From Pseudomonas lactis (lineage in GTDB: Bacteria; Pseudomonadota; Gammaproteobacteria; Pseudomonadales; Pseudomonadaceae): a stretch of 64,000 nt of DNA. Below are positions 26,696 through 35,200 of the stretch, one piece after another. The stretch's first letter is position 1. Each line of letters starts with the position of its first letter. Position numbers and translations under genes: made by a program. Location: contig NZ_JYLO01000001.1 of the NCBI RefSeq assembly GCF_001439845.1, forward strand, positions 606,500 to 670,499. The letters run 5' to 3'. A model generated the notes under the pieces. It ran no database searches. It was not told where the DNA came from and saw nothing but the letters and a program-made list of their open reading frames with translations.

Positions 26696-27577
26696 TCAAA
26701 TACTCCGCAACATGCGCCACATGACGAAGGTGCCCGTGATGTCGAGCGCCGCCGCGGCCAGCAGCAGGTAGCGCCCGGTTCCGTCATTCCACATGCTCAT
26801 CAGGTAGCCCGGGTTGACCATCAAAAAGTAGCCGACCATGGCGATGGGCAAGCCTGCCAAGACGTACGCGGTCATGCGCGTTTCGCCCGTCATGGCCTTG
26901 AGTTGGCGTGCACCCTGTTCGCGCTCGCGGATCATCTTGATCAGGTTTTCCAGCAGCTCGCTGGCGTTGCCGCCGTAGCGGTGGTTGACCTTCAGGCCCA
27001 GGGCAAACAGGCGGAACTCATCGCGCTCGTAAAACTCGGCAAAGTCGCTGACCGACTCCGGCAGGCTCACGCCCATTTGCACGTTACGCTGGATGCGGCT
27101 CATGGCCTGTTTGAGCGGCGCTTCGGTGCTGTCGATCGCACCCAGCACGGCGTCTGCCAGGGTGCGCCCGGACTTGAGGCTGCGCACGCTGTGGTCCAGT
27201 AGTTGGGGTAATTGTTCGATCATGCGCTGCACTCGCCGTTGGTAGCGCCAGGCGATAAACACACGCAGCAGCAGCGGCGGCATGATCAGCATCACCAACA
27301 GGCCCAGCCCGCCGGCCAGCAAGTAACCCAGCAACATGCCCACCGCCCAGCTACTCAGCCACAACCCCAGGCGATCGGTGGGCTTGCCCAGGCCGGCGCG
27401 CTGGAACATGCGCTCCAGCGCGACCCAGCTGCCGTTCGGCTCCTGGGCTACCGGCTGGCCATCGGAGAGGCGCTCCAACACCCGATCGGTACCGGCCTGG
27501 CGCAGCCCTCGCTGGAACAGCCAGACGGACAGGCTGATCAGCAGGATACAAATGAGCAGCAAGACAAGTCCGGTCAT
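26696..27577 (-). CDS. tadB: TadB inner-membrane platform protein
   Basis: The 293-aa membrane protein has an N-terminal hydrophobic segment, two helices around residues 75-110, a T2SF domain (IEQLPQLLDHSVRSLKSGRTLADAV in pieces, and RLFALGLKVNHRYGGNASELLENL) and two C-terminal helices. It is the second half of the Tad platform. The order tadA-tadB-tadC and the near-contact of reading frames are typical of Tad operons. The stop is separated from the tadC start by a single base. Confidence 0.9.
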   Translation of the reverse strand: MTGLVLLLICILLISLSVWLFQRGLRQAGTDRVLERLSDGQPVAQEPNGSWVALERMFQRAGLGKPTDRLGLWLSSWAVGMLLGYLLAGGLGLLVMLIMPPLLLRVFIAWRYQRRVQRMIEQLPQLLDHSVRSLKSGRTLADAVLGAIDSTEAPLKQAMSRIQRNVQMGVSLPESVSDFAEFYERDEFRLFALGLKVNHRYGGNASELLENLIKMIREREQGARQLKAMTGETRMTAYVLAGLPIAMVGYFLMVNPGYLMSMWNDGTGRYLLLAAAALDITGTFVMWRMLRSI

Positions 27578-27586
27578 GAGCCCTCT

Positions 27587-28858
27587 CTACAACGGCAATG
27601 CCGATTCACGCCGCAGCTTGTCGCCGGCCGGGTTGAGCGCTTCGCGCAGGAAGCCAAAACCGGTACGGCGGTCGAGGCGGAACAGGGTGTTGGTGACATA
27701 CACGTCGTCGCGCACGCCCACCACTTCCACCACCTCGCTGACGCAACGGCGCCCATCGGGCAGGCGCGTCAGTTGAATCACCACATCCAGTGCAGCGCAG
27801 ATCATCTGCCGCAGGGTTTTCTCCGCCACCACACGGCCGGTCAGGCCCACCAGGGTTTCCAGGCGCAGCAGCGCGTCCTGGGCATTGTTGGCGTGCACGG
27901 TGCTCATGGAACCGTCATGGCCGGTGTTCATGGCGGTCATCACGTCGAGCACTTCGACGCCACGGATCTCGCCAAGGATGATGCGGTCCGGGCGCATCCG
28001 CAGGGCGTTGCGGATCAGGTCGCTGGCCTTGACCTCGCCATGCCCCTCGGCATTGGGCGGGCGGGTTTCCAGGCGCACCACATGGGGGTGGCCCAGTTGC
28101 AACTCGGCCACGTCTTCGATGGTGACCAGGCGTTCGTGGGGGTTGATCAATTGGCTGAGGATATTGAGCAGCGTGGTCTTGCCGGTGCCGGTGCCGCCAC
28201 TGATGAGGATATTGCAGCGTTTGCCCACCGCCTCCTGGAAGAACTCGAAGATGTTGTGGTCGATGGTTTGCATCGCCACTAGGTCGCTGCTCTTGAGCAT
28301 GTCCTTGCGAAACTTACGGATCGACAGGCAGGGGCCGTCCAAGGCAATTGGCGGGATGATCGCATTGACCCGGCTGCCATCGGGCAAGCGCGCATCGACC
28401 ATCGGCGACGACTCATCCAGGCGCCTTCCGAGGGGCGCGAGAATGCGCTGCATTACACGTTCTACATGGTGCGCATCGATAAAACGCAGGTCGCTCTGGT
28501 GGAGCACCCCGTCACGCTCGATAAACACCCGGTGCGGGCCGTTGACCAGGATCTCGGTGATCGACACATCGCGCAGCAGCACTTCCAGCGGGCCGAAGCC
28601 GGTCAGCTCATCGACGATTTCCTCAGCCAGACGCTCCATCTCATAACGCGAGATCGCCAGGTGCATGCGCGTGATGTACTCGGCCACTTTGTCGATGACA
28701 AATTGCGCCAGGGATTGGCGCGAGCCTTCCAGCAGGTTCTGGCCGGATTCTTCGATGGCATCGATGATGTAACGATGCAGCACCAGTTTCAGGCCATCGT
28801 GGTCGTTGTGCGCGGCTGCCCCACGGGCCGGGGCGCCGAAGAGTTTTTCGCTGTTCAT
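27587..28858 (-). CDS. tadA: TadA/CpaF secretion ATPase
   Basis: The 423-aa protein is a type II/IV secretion ATPase. The Walker A motif GGTGTGKTT has its lysine at residue 227. The Asp box, Walker B (IILGEIRGVEVLDVMTA) and His-box region (NTGHDGSMSTVHANN) are intact. It hydrolyses ATP as a hexamer at the inner membrane to drive Flp pilus extension, and in some Tad systems retraction. Its first four bases overlap the end of tadZ (ATGA). The length is normal for the CpaF class. Confidence 0.94.
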   Translation of the reverse strand: MNSEKLFGAPARGAAAHNDHDGLKLVLHRYIIDAIEESGQNLLEGSRQSLAQFVIDKVAEYITRMHLAISRYEMERLAEEIVDELTGFGPLEVLLRDVSITEILVNGPHRVFIERDGVLHQSDLRFIDAHHVERVMQRILAPLGRRLDESSPMVDARLPDGSRVNAIIPPIALDGPCLSIRKFRKDMLKSSDLVAMQTIDHNIFEFFQEAVGKRCNILISGGTGTGKTTLLNILSQLINPHERLVTIEDVAELQLGHPHVVRLETRPPNAEGHGEVKASDLIRNALRMRPDRIILGEIRGVEVLDVMTAMNTGHDGSMSTVHANNAQDALLRLETLVGLTGRVVAEKTLRQMICAALDVVIQLTRLPDGRRCVSEVVEVVGVRDDVYVTNTLFRLDRRTGFGFLREALNPAGDKLRRESALPL

Positions 28859-30048
28859 CGACTCGTCCCCAGCAGGCGTTCGAACCAGCGTGTCGAAGGT
28901 TTATCCAAGCCTTCGGTGCGTTTGGCCAGGCGTTCGCCCAGGTGGCGCAGGGCTTGGGTCAAAGCTTCGCGTGGGGCCAGGGTGAACAGGCTTTGCCCCT
29001 GGTTTTTGGCGTTCAGGCGCACTTCGGGGCTCAGGGGCAGCACGGCGATGCACTCCAGGCCGAAGCTTTTTTCCAGGGCTTCGGTGTCGGGGGCACAGCC
29101 TTTGATGTAGCGATCGACGAGCAGCTTGGCATGGTCGAGCTTCATGCCTTTTTCGCGCCACAGGTTCAGCACCGCCAGGTTACGCCGACAGTCGAGCACG
29201 CCCTGGTCGGTGCACCACAGCAACTTGTCGCAGTGGCTGACAAAGGTGCGCAGGGCTTCGCTGTCCGCTTGCCCGGTGAGGTTGACCACGATGTGCTGGA
29301 AGTGCTGGCGCAAGGCGCTGAGCAACATGTACAGCTCGGCGGCGCTGGTTATTTCCAGGGGCTCATCGCTGGCGGCGTAGGCGAGGATGCGCAGGCCATC
29401 GTCGGTGCTGGTGAACGCGCTGTTGATCAGGGTGGCGTCCAGGCGGCGCAGGTGGCGCAAGGCGTCGCCGAAATTGAAGGTGCTGTCCAGGCCCAGCAGC
29501 GCCAGGCTGTCGCCCCTGGGCAGGCCGAGGTCGAGCATCAGCGTCTGCTGGCCACTCTTTTGCACCACCATCGCCAGGTGGCTCGCCAGCAGGGCGCCAT
29601 CGGTGTTGCCCTGGGCGCCGTAGAGCACGGTGAGGCCGCCGAGATGGGCGTTCGGCGCCGTGGGCGGCAAGCGCTTGCTCAGGCGTCGCACCAGCCCGGC
29701 CACTTCGCTGGAGCGCGAGCCATAGGCGACAAAATCCCGGGCGCCGGCACGCATGGCATTCAAGACAAGCTGGTTGTCCATGCCGTCGCCCAAGGCCACT
29801 ACTGCCAACATCGGCTTGGCTTCCAGGGCGCCTTCGATCAAGGCACTCTGGGCCACCAGGTGTTCACGGTCCAGGCCTACGAACACCAGGTTGGCGAAGG
29901 TCACGTCCACCAGTGCCAGCAATTCATCGAGGCTGCCGCCGCCCACGCTGATCACTTGGCCAAGGGGCGCCAGCGCGCCCTGGAGCCATTCCAGGTCGGT
30001 GCTGTTGCGGGTGATTGCCAGGAAGGTCTGGCTCAGGCTATCGCTCAT
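28855..30048 (-). CDS. tadZ: TadZ/CpaE pilus localisation protein
   Basis: The 397-aa protein has an atypical receiver-like N-terminal domain (about residues 1-125, containing LVFVGLDREHL and the motif AMRAGARDFV typical of TadZ) and a ParA/MinD-like domain (about 135-370). The P-loop position reads GAQGNTDGALLAS in place of KGGxGKT, so the Walker A lysine and Thr/Ser are absent. The MinD-like LMLDLGLPRGDSLALLGLD segment is kept. TadZ proteins place the Tad machine at the pole. The start is ATG 30046-30048 (MSDSLSQTFLA). It overlaps both rcpA and tadA by four bases. Confidence 0.88.
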   Translation of the reverse strand: MSDSLSQTFLAITRNSTDLEWLQGALAPLGQVISVGGGSLDELLALVDVTFANLVFVGLDREHLVAQSALIEGALEAKPMLAVVALGDGMDNQLVLNAMRAGARDFVAYGSRSSEVAGLVRRLSKRLPPTAPNAHLGGLTVLYGAQGNTDGALLASHLAMVVQKSGQQTLMLDLGLPRGDSLALLGLDSTFNFGDALRHLRRLDATLINSAFTSTDDGLRILAYAASDEPLEITSAAELYMLLSALRQHFQHIVVNLTGQADSEALRTFVSHCDKLLWCTDQGVLDCRRNLAVLNLWREKGMKLDHAKLLVDRYIKGCAPDTEALEKSFGLECIAVLPLSPEVRLNAKNQGQSLFTLAPREALTQALRHLGERLAKRTEGLDKPSTRWFERLLGTSR

Positions 30049-31250
30049 TGGGAAAGTCCACTGCGACGGTCGAAGTTGCCGTTTTCCAGGAAGAACAGGC
30101 GGAACCAATTCGGGTCGTAGGTGCGCAGTTTCTCGCCGGGCAGCGACGGCAACTGCGCATTGGCGGCCAGTGGCTGTACCAGATGCGGCGTGACGATCAT
30201 CAGCAGTTCTTTTTCTTCGCTGTTTATAGTGGAGTCGCGGAAGAAAGCACCAATGATCGGGATGTCGCCCAGGCCTGGCAGCTTGGCGATCGTGGAGCGG
30301 TTGGTGCTGCTGATCAGGCCGCTGATCACGAAGCTTTCACCGTCGGCTAACGACACGCTGGTGTCGGTGCGCCTGACGGTCAGGGCAGGCACCTGGATGC
30401 CCTCAATCCGGATCGCGTTGTTGTAGTCCAGCTCGCTGACTTCCGGGGCGACCTTCAAGGCGATGCGGTTGTGGTCGATGACCGTGGGCGTGAGGGTCAG
30501 GCGAATGCCGAATTCCTTGTACTCGATGGTGATGGTATCGCTGCCGGCACTGGGCACCGGAATCGGCACTTCGCCGCCGGCCAGGAAGGTTGCGCTCTGG
30601 CCGCTCATGGCTACCAGGCTCGGGCGTGCGAGGGTGTAGGCGAAGCCACTGCTTTCCAGGGCGTTGATCAGCGCCTTGACCCGGCCACCGCCAAACCCGA
30701 TGTTGAAGCTGTCAGCGCTCACCGGCAATTTGAAGATGCCCTCTGAAGGGGACAGCAAGCTTGGGCTGCCGAGGAAGAAATTGTTGCCCATGCCCAGGAT
30801 CTTGGTGCTGGCTTCCTTGAGCTTGGTGCGGCTGACCTCGACGAAGCGAATATCGGTCTGCACCTGGCTGGGCAGCGTCGGGTCTTCGGAGGGCGACAGC
30901 GATTGGCTGGTCAGCGCCGAGGTGGCCTTGCCTTTGACGAACACCATGCTCTGGCGCGGGGTGGTCGAGCAGCCTGTCCACACCATCAGGCTGGTGGCAC
31001 CGCTGCCGACACCGGTGAGCAGAAAGTGGCGGTCGCCGTTGACCCGCACGTCGGCGATTTTTGGGTCGCCGATGGCCAGGCGCGTAATCGCTACCGGCGA
31101 TTGCAGCTCGGTTTGCAAGCCTTCGCCCACCTCGATCACGGCGGGCAACTGGCCCAGGGCGTTACAGCTGCCCGATGCGCCCATCGCCATGCCCAGGGGC
31201 AGGCACGGCAGCATCAAGGCCAAGGCCAATTGAGCGTAGCGTTGGCTCAT
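30045..31250 (-). CDS. rcpA: RcpA/CpaC outer-membrane secretin
   Basis: The 401-aa protein has a signal peptide (about 24 residues), a BON/N0-like N-terminal domain (ITRLAIGDPKIADVRVNGDRHFLLTGV in parts) and a C-terminal secretin domain (about residues 210-380) with VPIPVPSAGSDTITIEYKEFGI, DGESFVISGLI and the signature LPGLGDIPIIGAFFR. It forms the outer-membrane ring through which the Flp pilus passes. It lies between rcpC and tadZ and overlaps tadZ by four bases. Length is shorter than CpaC of Caulobacter but normal for Pseudomonas. Confidence 0.93.
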   Translation of the reverse strand: MSQRYAQLALALMLPCLPLGMAMGASGSCNALGQLPAVIEVGEGLQTELQSPVAITRLAIGDPKIADVRVNGDRHFLLTGVGSGATSLMVWTGCSTTPRQSMVFVKGKATSALTSQSLSPSEDPTLPSQVQTDIRFVEVSRTKLKEASTKILGMGNNFFLGSPSLLSPSEGIFKLPVSADSFNIGFGGGRVKALINALESSGFAYTLARPSLVAMSGQSATFLAGGEVPIPVPSAGSDTITIEYKEFGIRLTLTPTVIDHNRIALKVAPEVSELDYNNAIRIEGIQVPALTVRRTDTSVSLADGESFVISGLISSTNRSTIAKLPGLGDIPIIGAFFRDSTINSEEKELLMIVTPHLVQPLAANAQLPSLPGEKLRTYDPNWFRLFFLENGNFDRRSGLSQ

Positions 31251-31269
31251 TCAAGGCATCCTTGTTCAA

Positions 31270-32214
31270 TCAGGGGGTAGGTTGTGCCGCCGCCGCGCCG
31301 CGAATCACTTCGACGCCCCGACGCTGGCCGGTGTCGGCCACCGCGGGGGTGATTTTTTTCGGCGGGCCGCTGAGGGCCAATTGGGTGAACTGGTAGAGGT
31401 CGCGGTTGGCGCTTTGCACCTTGTCTGGCGTGTCGCTTTCGCCGGCCCAGTAGCGGCTGAGCAATTGTTCGTCGGCACTGCGCACGGCCAAGCGCAGCGT
31501 ACCGGCTTGGGAGGCGAGCATCAGTCGGCTCAGCAAGGGTTCGGGCACCGCCAGCACCACACTGCGCGCGGCGGTGCGGCGTTGCGCCGCCTGAGCGCGT
31601 TCTTCGGCGGTGGCGGGTGGCGGCACGGCCGGGGTGCCGTCGTTGGCCAAGCCCAGTTGGTCGCCGACGCTGAGCAGGCGAATCGCCGGGATGACCACCT
31701 GCGCCGACTGCTCGGCATTGGCATTGTCCTGGCGCAAGAACAGCAAGACGTCCACGTAATCGCCTGGGCTCAACTGGCCACCGGCACCGATGACCTCATC
31801 GACGGCGACGGCCAGCGCCCGTTCGTTTGTACGAATCATGCGGGCCAGCGGGCCGCCGGCGGTGAAGCTCTCATCATTGAGCCAGGTGCCGGCACCCAGG
31901 GCCCGCAAGGGCGTACGGCCGATGGCCTGGTCGACGCTGGTCAGGCTGCCAGCCGGCACGGTGCGCAGTTTTTCCACGGCGACATCGGCAGCGGTGAGGG
32001 GCACAAAAGGCGCCACCGCGTGCACCAGCACGACGACGGGCTGGCGGTTCTGGTCTTCCACGACCGCAACGGTTTTTTCAACGGAAATGACAGGTTCTGG
32101 CGAGGGCGCTACGGCGGGTGCCGGTGGACGACTCAGCACCAGGCCCCAATACCCTGCAAACAGGGCTCCGATAAGCAGCAAGCCAGCCAGGACCATGCTG
32201 ATGCGACTGTTCAT
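31270..32214 (-). CDS. rcpC: RcpC/CpaB Flp pilus assembly protein
   Basis: The 314-aa protein starts with one membrane segment (about residues 7-26), a Pro/Ala-rich spacer and an SAF/RcpC region (VPLTAADVAVEKLRTVP, LGAGTWLNDESF, then the conserved GAGGQLSPGDYVDVLLF). RcpC/CpaB proteins are periplasmic and may bind peptidoglycan or stabilise the secretin. It is the first gene of the minus-strand tad operon, divergent from flp, and 19 bases before rcpA. Confidence 0.9.
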   Translation of the reverse strand: MNSRISMVLAGLLLIGALFAGYWGLVLSRPPAPAVAPSPEPVISVEKTVAVVEDQNRQPVVVLVHAVAPFVPLTAADVAVEKLRTVPAGSLTSVDQAIGRTPLRALGAGTWLNDESFTAGGPLARMIRTNERALAVAVDEVIGAGGQLSPGDYVDVLLFLRQDNANAEQSAQVVIPAIRLLSVGDQLGLANDGTPAVPPPATAEERAQAAQRRTAARSVVLAVPEPLLSRLMLASQAGTLRLAVRSADEQLLSRYWAGESDTPDKVQSANRDLYQFTQLALSGPPKKITPAVADTGQRRGVEVIRGAAAAQPTP

Positions 32215-32550
32215 GACGGCGCTCCCTATCCTGTTGCACTGCTTTTATTCCCGTTTATCCAAACGAGTTAAATTCGCAACTGGGCTGTGATGAACAACTA
32301 ACGATTTGGCTATTTGAAGGTAGCCCAGCTAGGACAAATTGCCATTACTGAATGAAAAATTTATCTGCGCGGTTAAAGCGAGGGCTGTAAATAACGGATT
32401 TGTGGGGCTGGCGCGGCGACTAATACTTTATGATTAATTCGTTCTTACAGTTGTGAGTGTTAAATTTGTTGACAATGCTCTAGTGGCACACGGCAATCAT
32501 TGTGCGGGCCAGCTGTATCGGCGCTTTGTGGCGCATGAAGGAGATCTCAT
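32215..32550. promoter_or_regulatory. Divergent flp / rcpC promoter region
   Basis: About 336 bp, clearly AT-richer than the flanking genes, separate the divergent pilin and assembly operons. A candidate -35 box TTGACA is at 32469-32474, with a poor -10 (about CAATCA) 17-20 bases on. AGGAG at about 32538 is the flp ribosome binding site. In P. aeruginosa this is where PprB acts. I see no ORF and cannot define a PprB site from one region. Confidence 0.5.
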
Positions 32551-32742
32551 ATGATCCTTGACCTGTTCTTGAAATTTTACATTCACGCTCAGTTATTCCT
32601 GCGCCGTAGAGACGGGGCGTCGGCCATTGAATATGTGATTATTGTGGCGATAGTTGCGTTGGTAATAGTGGGTGTTGGCAGTGGGCTTGGCGAGAAAATC
32701 GAAGGTGTCTTTGAAAAGGTTTCCGAGGCGCTGACGACTTAG
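32551..32742 (+). CDS. flp: Flp-type type IVb major pilin
   Basis: The 63-aa prepilin has a 22-residue basic leader ending RRRDG, then the mature sequence ASAIEYVIIVAIVALVIV. Cleavage after Gly22 would give a 41-aa pilin with the conserved Glu at +5 and Tyr at +6 of Flp pilins. The rest is a short glycine-containing tail (GSGLGEKIEGVFEKVSEAL). FppA in this island is the expected peptidase. The gene is divergent from rcpC. The sequence around it is less GC-rich than the rest of the window. Confidence 0.95.
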   Translation: MILDLFLKFYIHAQLFLRRRDGASAIEYVIIVAIVALVIVGVGSGLGEKIEGVFEKVSEALTT

Positions 32743-32795
32743 CTGCTAGTGTTTTTGTTTGCTCTGCTAGTGATCTCCTTTGTCAGGTACCGCCC

Positions 32796-33200
32796 ATGAC
32801 CCACCTTTCGTCATCCCGCCAACAAATCCTATTGGTGGATGACGAGGAGGATGCGCTGGTCGAGTTGGCCGAATCCCTCGAAAACGAGGGATTCGTGTGT
32901 TTCACCGCGACCTCCGTCACCTTCGCTTTGCAAGAATTGACACTTAACCCCGATATCGCCCTGGTCATCACCGATCTGCGCATGCCTGAGGAAAGCGGTA
33001 TCTCCTTGATCAAGCGCCTGCGCGAACATACATCACGCTCACATTTGCCTGTGATCGTGATGTCTGGCCATGCAGAAATGGATGATGTCAGCGATATGCT
33101 GCGTTTGCAGGTGCTGGACTTGTTTCGCAAGCCGATCTACCTGGCGCGCTTGCTCGATACGCTCAATAGCCTGTTTCCCCTCTCTACACCTGGTCGGTAA
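32796..33200 (+). CDS. Single-domain response regulator next to flp
   Basis: The 134-aa protein is a receiver domain alone. It shows the acidic pair in LLVDDEEDAL, the phospho-acceptor D60 in LVITDLRMPEESG, the switch Thr/Ser in VIVMSGHAE, and the Lys in FRKPIY. No output domain follows. Such stand-alone receivers act by protein contact, as phosphate sinks, or in phosphorelays. It lies 53 bases after flp on the same strand, so it may be cotranscribed with the pilin. It may interact with PprA, or with the receiver-like domain of TadZ; this is inference. The gap before it contains a direct repeat CTGCTAGTG (32743 and 32764). Confidence 0.88.
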   Translation: MTHLSSSRQQILLVDDEEDALVELAESLENEGFVCFTATSVTFALQELTLNPDIALVITDLRMPEESGISLIKRLREHTSRSHLPVIVMSGHAEMDDVSDMLRLQVLDLFRKPIYLARLLDTLNSLFPLSTPGR

Positions 33201-33221
33201 CGGACCGGCACCGCTTATTAA

Positions 33222-33312
33222 ATGTGGGAGCTGGCTTGCCTGCGATAGCGGTGGTTCAGTTAAAGATTCATTGACTGACACACCGCCTTCGCGAGCAAGC
33301 CCGCTCCCACAT
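33222..33312. repeat. REPIN (GTGGGAGC family), response regulator/TpsB convergent gap
   Basis: The left arm ATGTGGGAGCTGGCTTGCC and the right arm GCGAGCAAGCCCGCTCCCACAT flank a spacer with GCGGTGGTTCAG and CTGACACACCGC. It closes the right side of the Tad island. Confidence 0.9.
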
Positions 33313-33331
33313 AAGCTCCCTCGCCACAGCT

Positions 33332-35014
33332 TCACAGTTGATAACTGAAACTCAGCGTATACCGCGGCCTGCGGTTGAAGCTGTCCAGGGCGATATCCGA
33401 CATGGGCTTGGCTGCCTCCAGCGCGATGTTGTAGTACTTCTTGTCGCCAAAGCGTAGACCCACCGCCGCCGAGGACATGTCGTTGGCCTTGACTGGCAGG
33501 TCGTTGAACCAGGATTTGGCGCGGTCGACTACGACGTAGGGTTGCAGGATCTTCACCCAGTTGCCGGTGCGGTTGAAGCTGTAGTTGACCTCGTACGCCA
33601 CCCCCCAGCCTTTGTCGCCCGAGCCTTGGTCGTCCGGGTAGCCACGGCCGAAATTCTGCCCGCCGAAGGTCACGCGTTCGCTGTCGGGCAGGGTGTTGTC
33701 GCTCCAGTACAGCGCACCGGAGAGCACGCCTTGCCAGTTGTCGAAGAACTTGTCGCTTTGCACGCCGGAAAGGCGCAGGCGGAAGAAGTCGAGGTCGGGT
33801 TTGGCCACGCCCAGGTCACTGCGGGCCTTGGCGCCCAGACCGTCGATGCCCTGGTACAGGCCACCACTGATGATGCGCAGGCGTTGCGCGTCGGCTTTGC
33901 GCCAATCGCCTTCGAAGGCCAGGGCGCGCAGGTTGGATTCGATGTCGAAACGCAGCGGGTAGCCCACCAGTTTATAGCGCGTGGTCTGGTCGACCGCGTA
34001 CAGGCGCGTGCCCAGGGTGAGCGACTCGGTGGGGGAGGCGATGAACGGATGGCTCAGGCCAATGGAGTAGCGGTCGATGGACTGGTGCGGCTTGAGTTCG
34101 AAACCGCCATCCAGTTGCACGCTGCTGTTGGGGTCGGCGCGATAGCGTTCGGCGGCGAGCGCCAGTTGGGTGCCCTCGGCGTTGATGAACTGGTTGTAGT
34201 CCACACGGTAGTAGTGTTCTTTGTCCTCGCCGGGTGGGAACAGGCCGCTGACGCTGAGCTGCTCGCCCATGGACGTCTGGGAATTGCTGGTGGCGCTCAG
34301 CAACGCTTGCGTGCCGCCACGGCTTTTTTGCACCAGGCTCATGCTGGTGGTGAAAGGTTTGCGGCTGGCCTGGATCTGCATGTGCGTGGCGCCATCAGTG
34401 GTGCCCGGTGGCGGTACTTGCGCCTGTACGCTGAGGCCGGGGATGCGGCTCATCAGCGTGGTGTAGCGCTCGAAAGTCTTGCGGGTCAGCGGGCGCTCAG
34501 CCAGGAGCTTCTGCGCGAGTTTATCGACGTAGGCCGACACCGAACCGATGTCGCCGGTTTGTTGATAGTCCTTGATGTAGCCCTCCACCAGTACCACGCG
34601 GACCAGGCCGTTTTCGAAATTCTGTTGCGGCAGGAACGCGTAGGACAGCAGGTAGCCATCCTCCTGGTAACGGCGGGTGATCCCACGGGTCGCTTCAATC
34701 AGTTGGGCGAGGTTGGTTTCTCGTCCAATCAACGGCGCATACACCTGTGCCGTCTCGGCGAGCGGGTAGACCGTTCCGCCTTCGATCTGCAACTTTCGAA
34801 TAGTGACCTTGGTGTCCATCAACAGCGGTTGGCCGGCAGTCGGCGGCGCTTCAGGTACCTGGGTTTTCGACGTGGGTGGTCGGTAGGCATCAGCGGGCAG
34901 GTTGGGCACCGGCAGGGTGCGGACAGTGTCGTTGCTGTTAAGAAAGCTGGGAAGGGTCTCGGCCTGGGCGTAGGCACTGAGGGTGAGCAATAACAACGGC
35001 GTCAACACGCGCAT
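33332..35014 (-). CDS. TpsB/ShlB/FhaC-family outer-membrane transporter
   Basis: The 560-aa protein has a signal peptide (cleavage after AQA at about residue 18), a Pro-rich linker, one or two POTRA domains (VTIRKLQIEGGTVYPL and following, to about residue 215) and a C-terminal 16-strand barrel. The barrel ends in F-S-Y-Q-L, an outer-membrane C-terminus, and carries the loop-6 motif GRGYPDDQGSG. TpsB proteins secrete one large partner protein across the outer membrane. No haemagglutinin-like partner is in the window. The only same-strand neighbour is a repeat lipoprotein. The start is ATG 35012-35014, with GGAG six bases upstream. CdrB of P. aeruginosa is a comparable protein. Confidence 0.9.
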   Translation of the reverse strand: MRVLTPLLLLTLSAYAQAETLPSFLNSNDTVRTLPVPNLPADAYRPPTSKTQVPEAPPTAGQPLLMDTKVTIRKLQIEGGTVYPLAETAQVYAPLIGRETNLAQLIEATRGITRRYQEDGYLLSYAFLPQQNFENGLVRVVLVEGYIKDYQQTGDIGSVSAYVDKLAQKLLAERPLTRKTFERYTTLMSRIPGLSVQAQVPPPGTTDGATHMQIQASRKPFTTSMSLVQKSRGGTQALLSATSNSQTSMGEQLSVSGLFPPGEDKEHYYRVDYNQFINAEGTQLALAAERYRADPNSSVQLDGGFELKPHQSIDRYSIGLSHPFIASPTESLTLGTRLYAVDQTTRYKLVGYPLRFDIESNLRALAFEGDWRKADAQRLRIISGGLYQGIDGLGAKARSDLGVAKPDLDFFRLRLSGVQSDKFFDNWQGVLSGALYWSDNTLPDSERVTFGGQNFGRGYPDDQGSGDKGWGVAYEVNYSFNRTGNWVKILQPYVVVDRAKSWFNDLPVKANDMSSAAVGLRFGDKKYYNIALEAAKPMSDIALDSFNRRPRYTLSFSYQL

Positions 35015-35111
35015 AGTACACTCCATGGTCAACTGCAGCAGCGCTTCGGGCCCGCCGGGTTCTGGGACTCGGTTCGGGAGGGCGGCGATTGATAAAACGT
35101 GTCGCCGCCCA

Positions 35112-35147
35112 TAAAAAAGACGAGAGACTTATTAAAGGTCTCTCGTC
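35112..35147 (-). terminator. Rho-independent terminator between the lipoprotein and TpsB genes
   Basis: A perfect 10-bp stem (GACGAGAGAC at 35119-35128 and GTCTCTCGTC at 35138-35147) with a 9-base loop is followed on the minus strand by a run of seven T (35112-35118). It lies after the lipoprotein gene stop and before the TpsB start, so it would end or attenuate transcription of the lipoprotein gene. Confidence 0.85.
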
Positions 35148-35200
35148 TCAACCAAGCGTAGGCGCTGTAGGGGAGGCCGTCTAATCGGCCAGGTGCATTT

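Noticed and set aside
32484..32500. Sigma-54-like TGGCAC motif upstream of flp
   Set aside because: The required TTGC element at the correct distance is missing.
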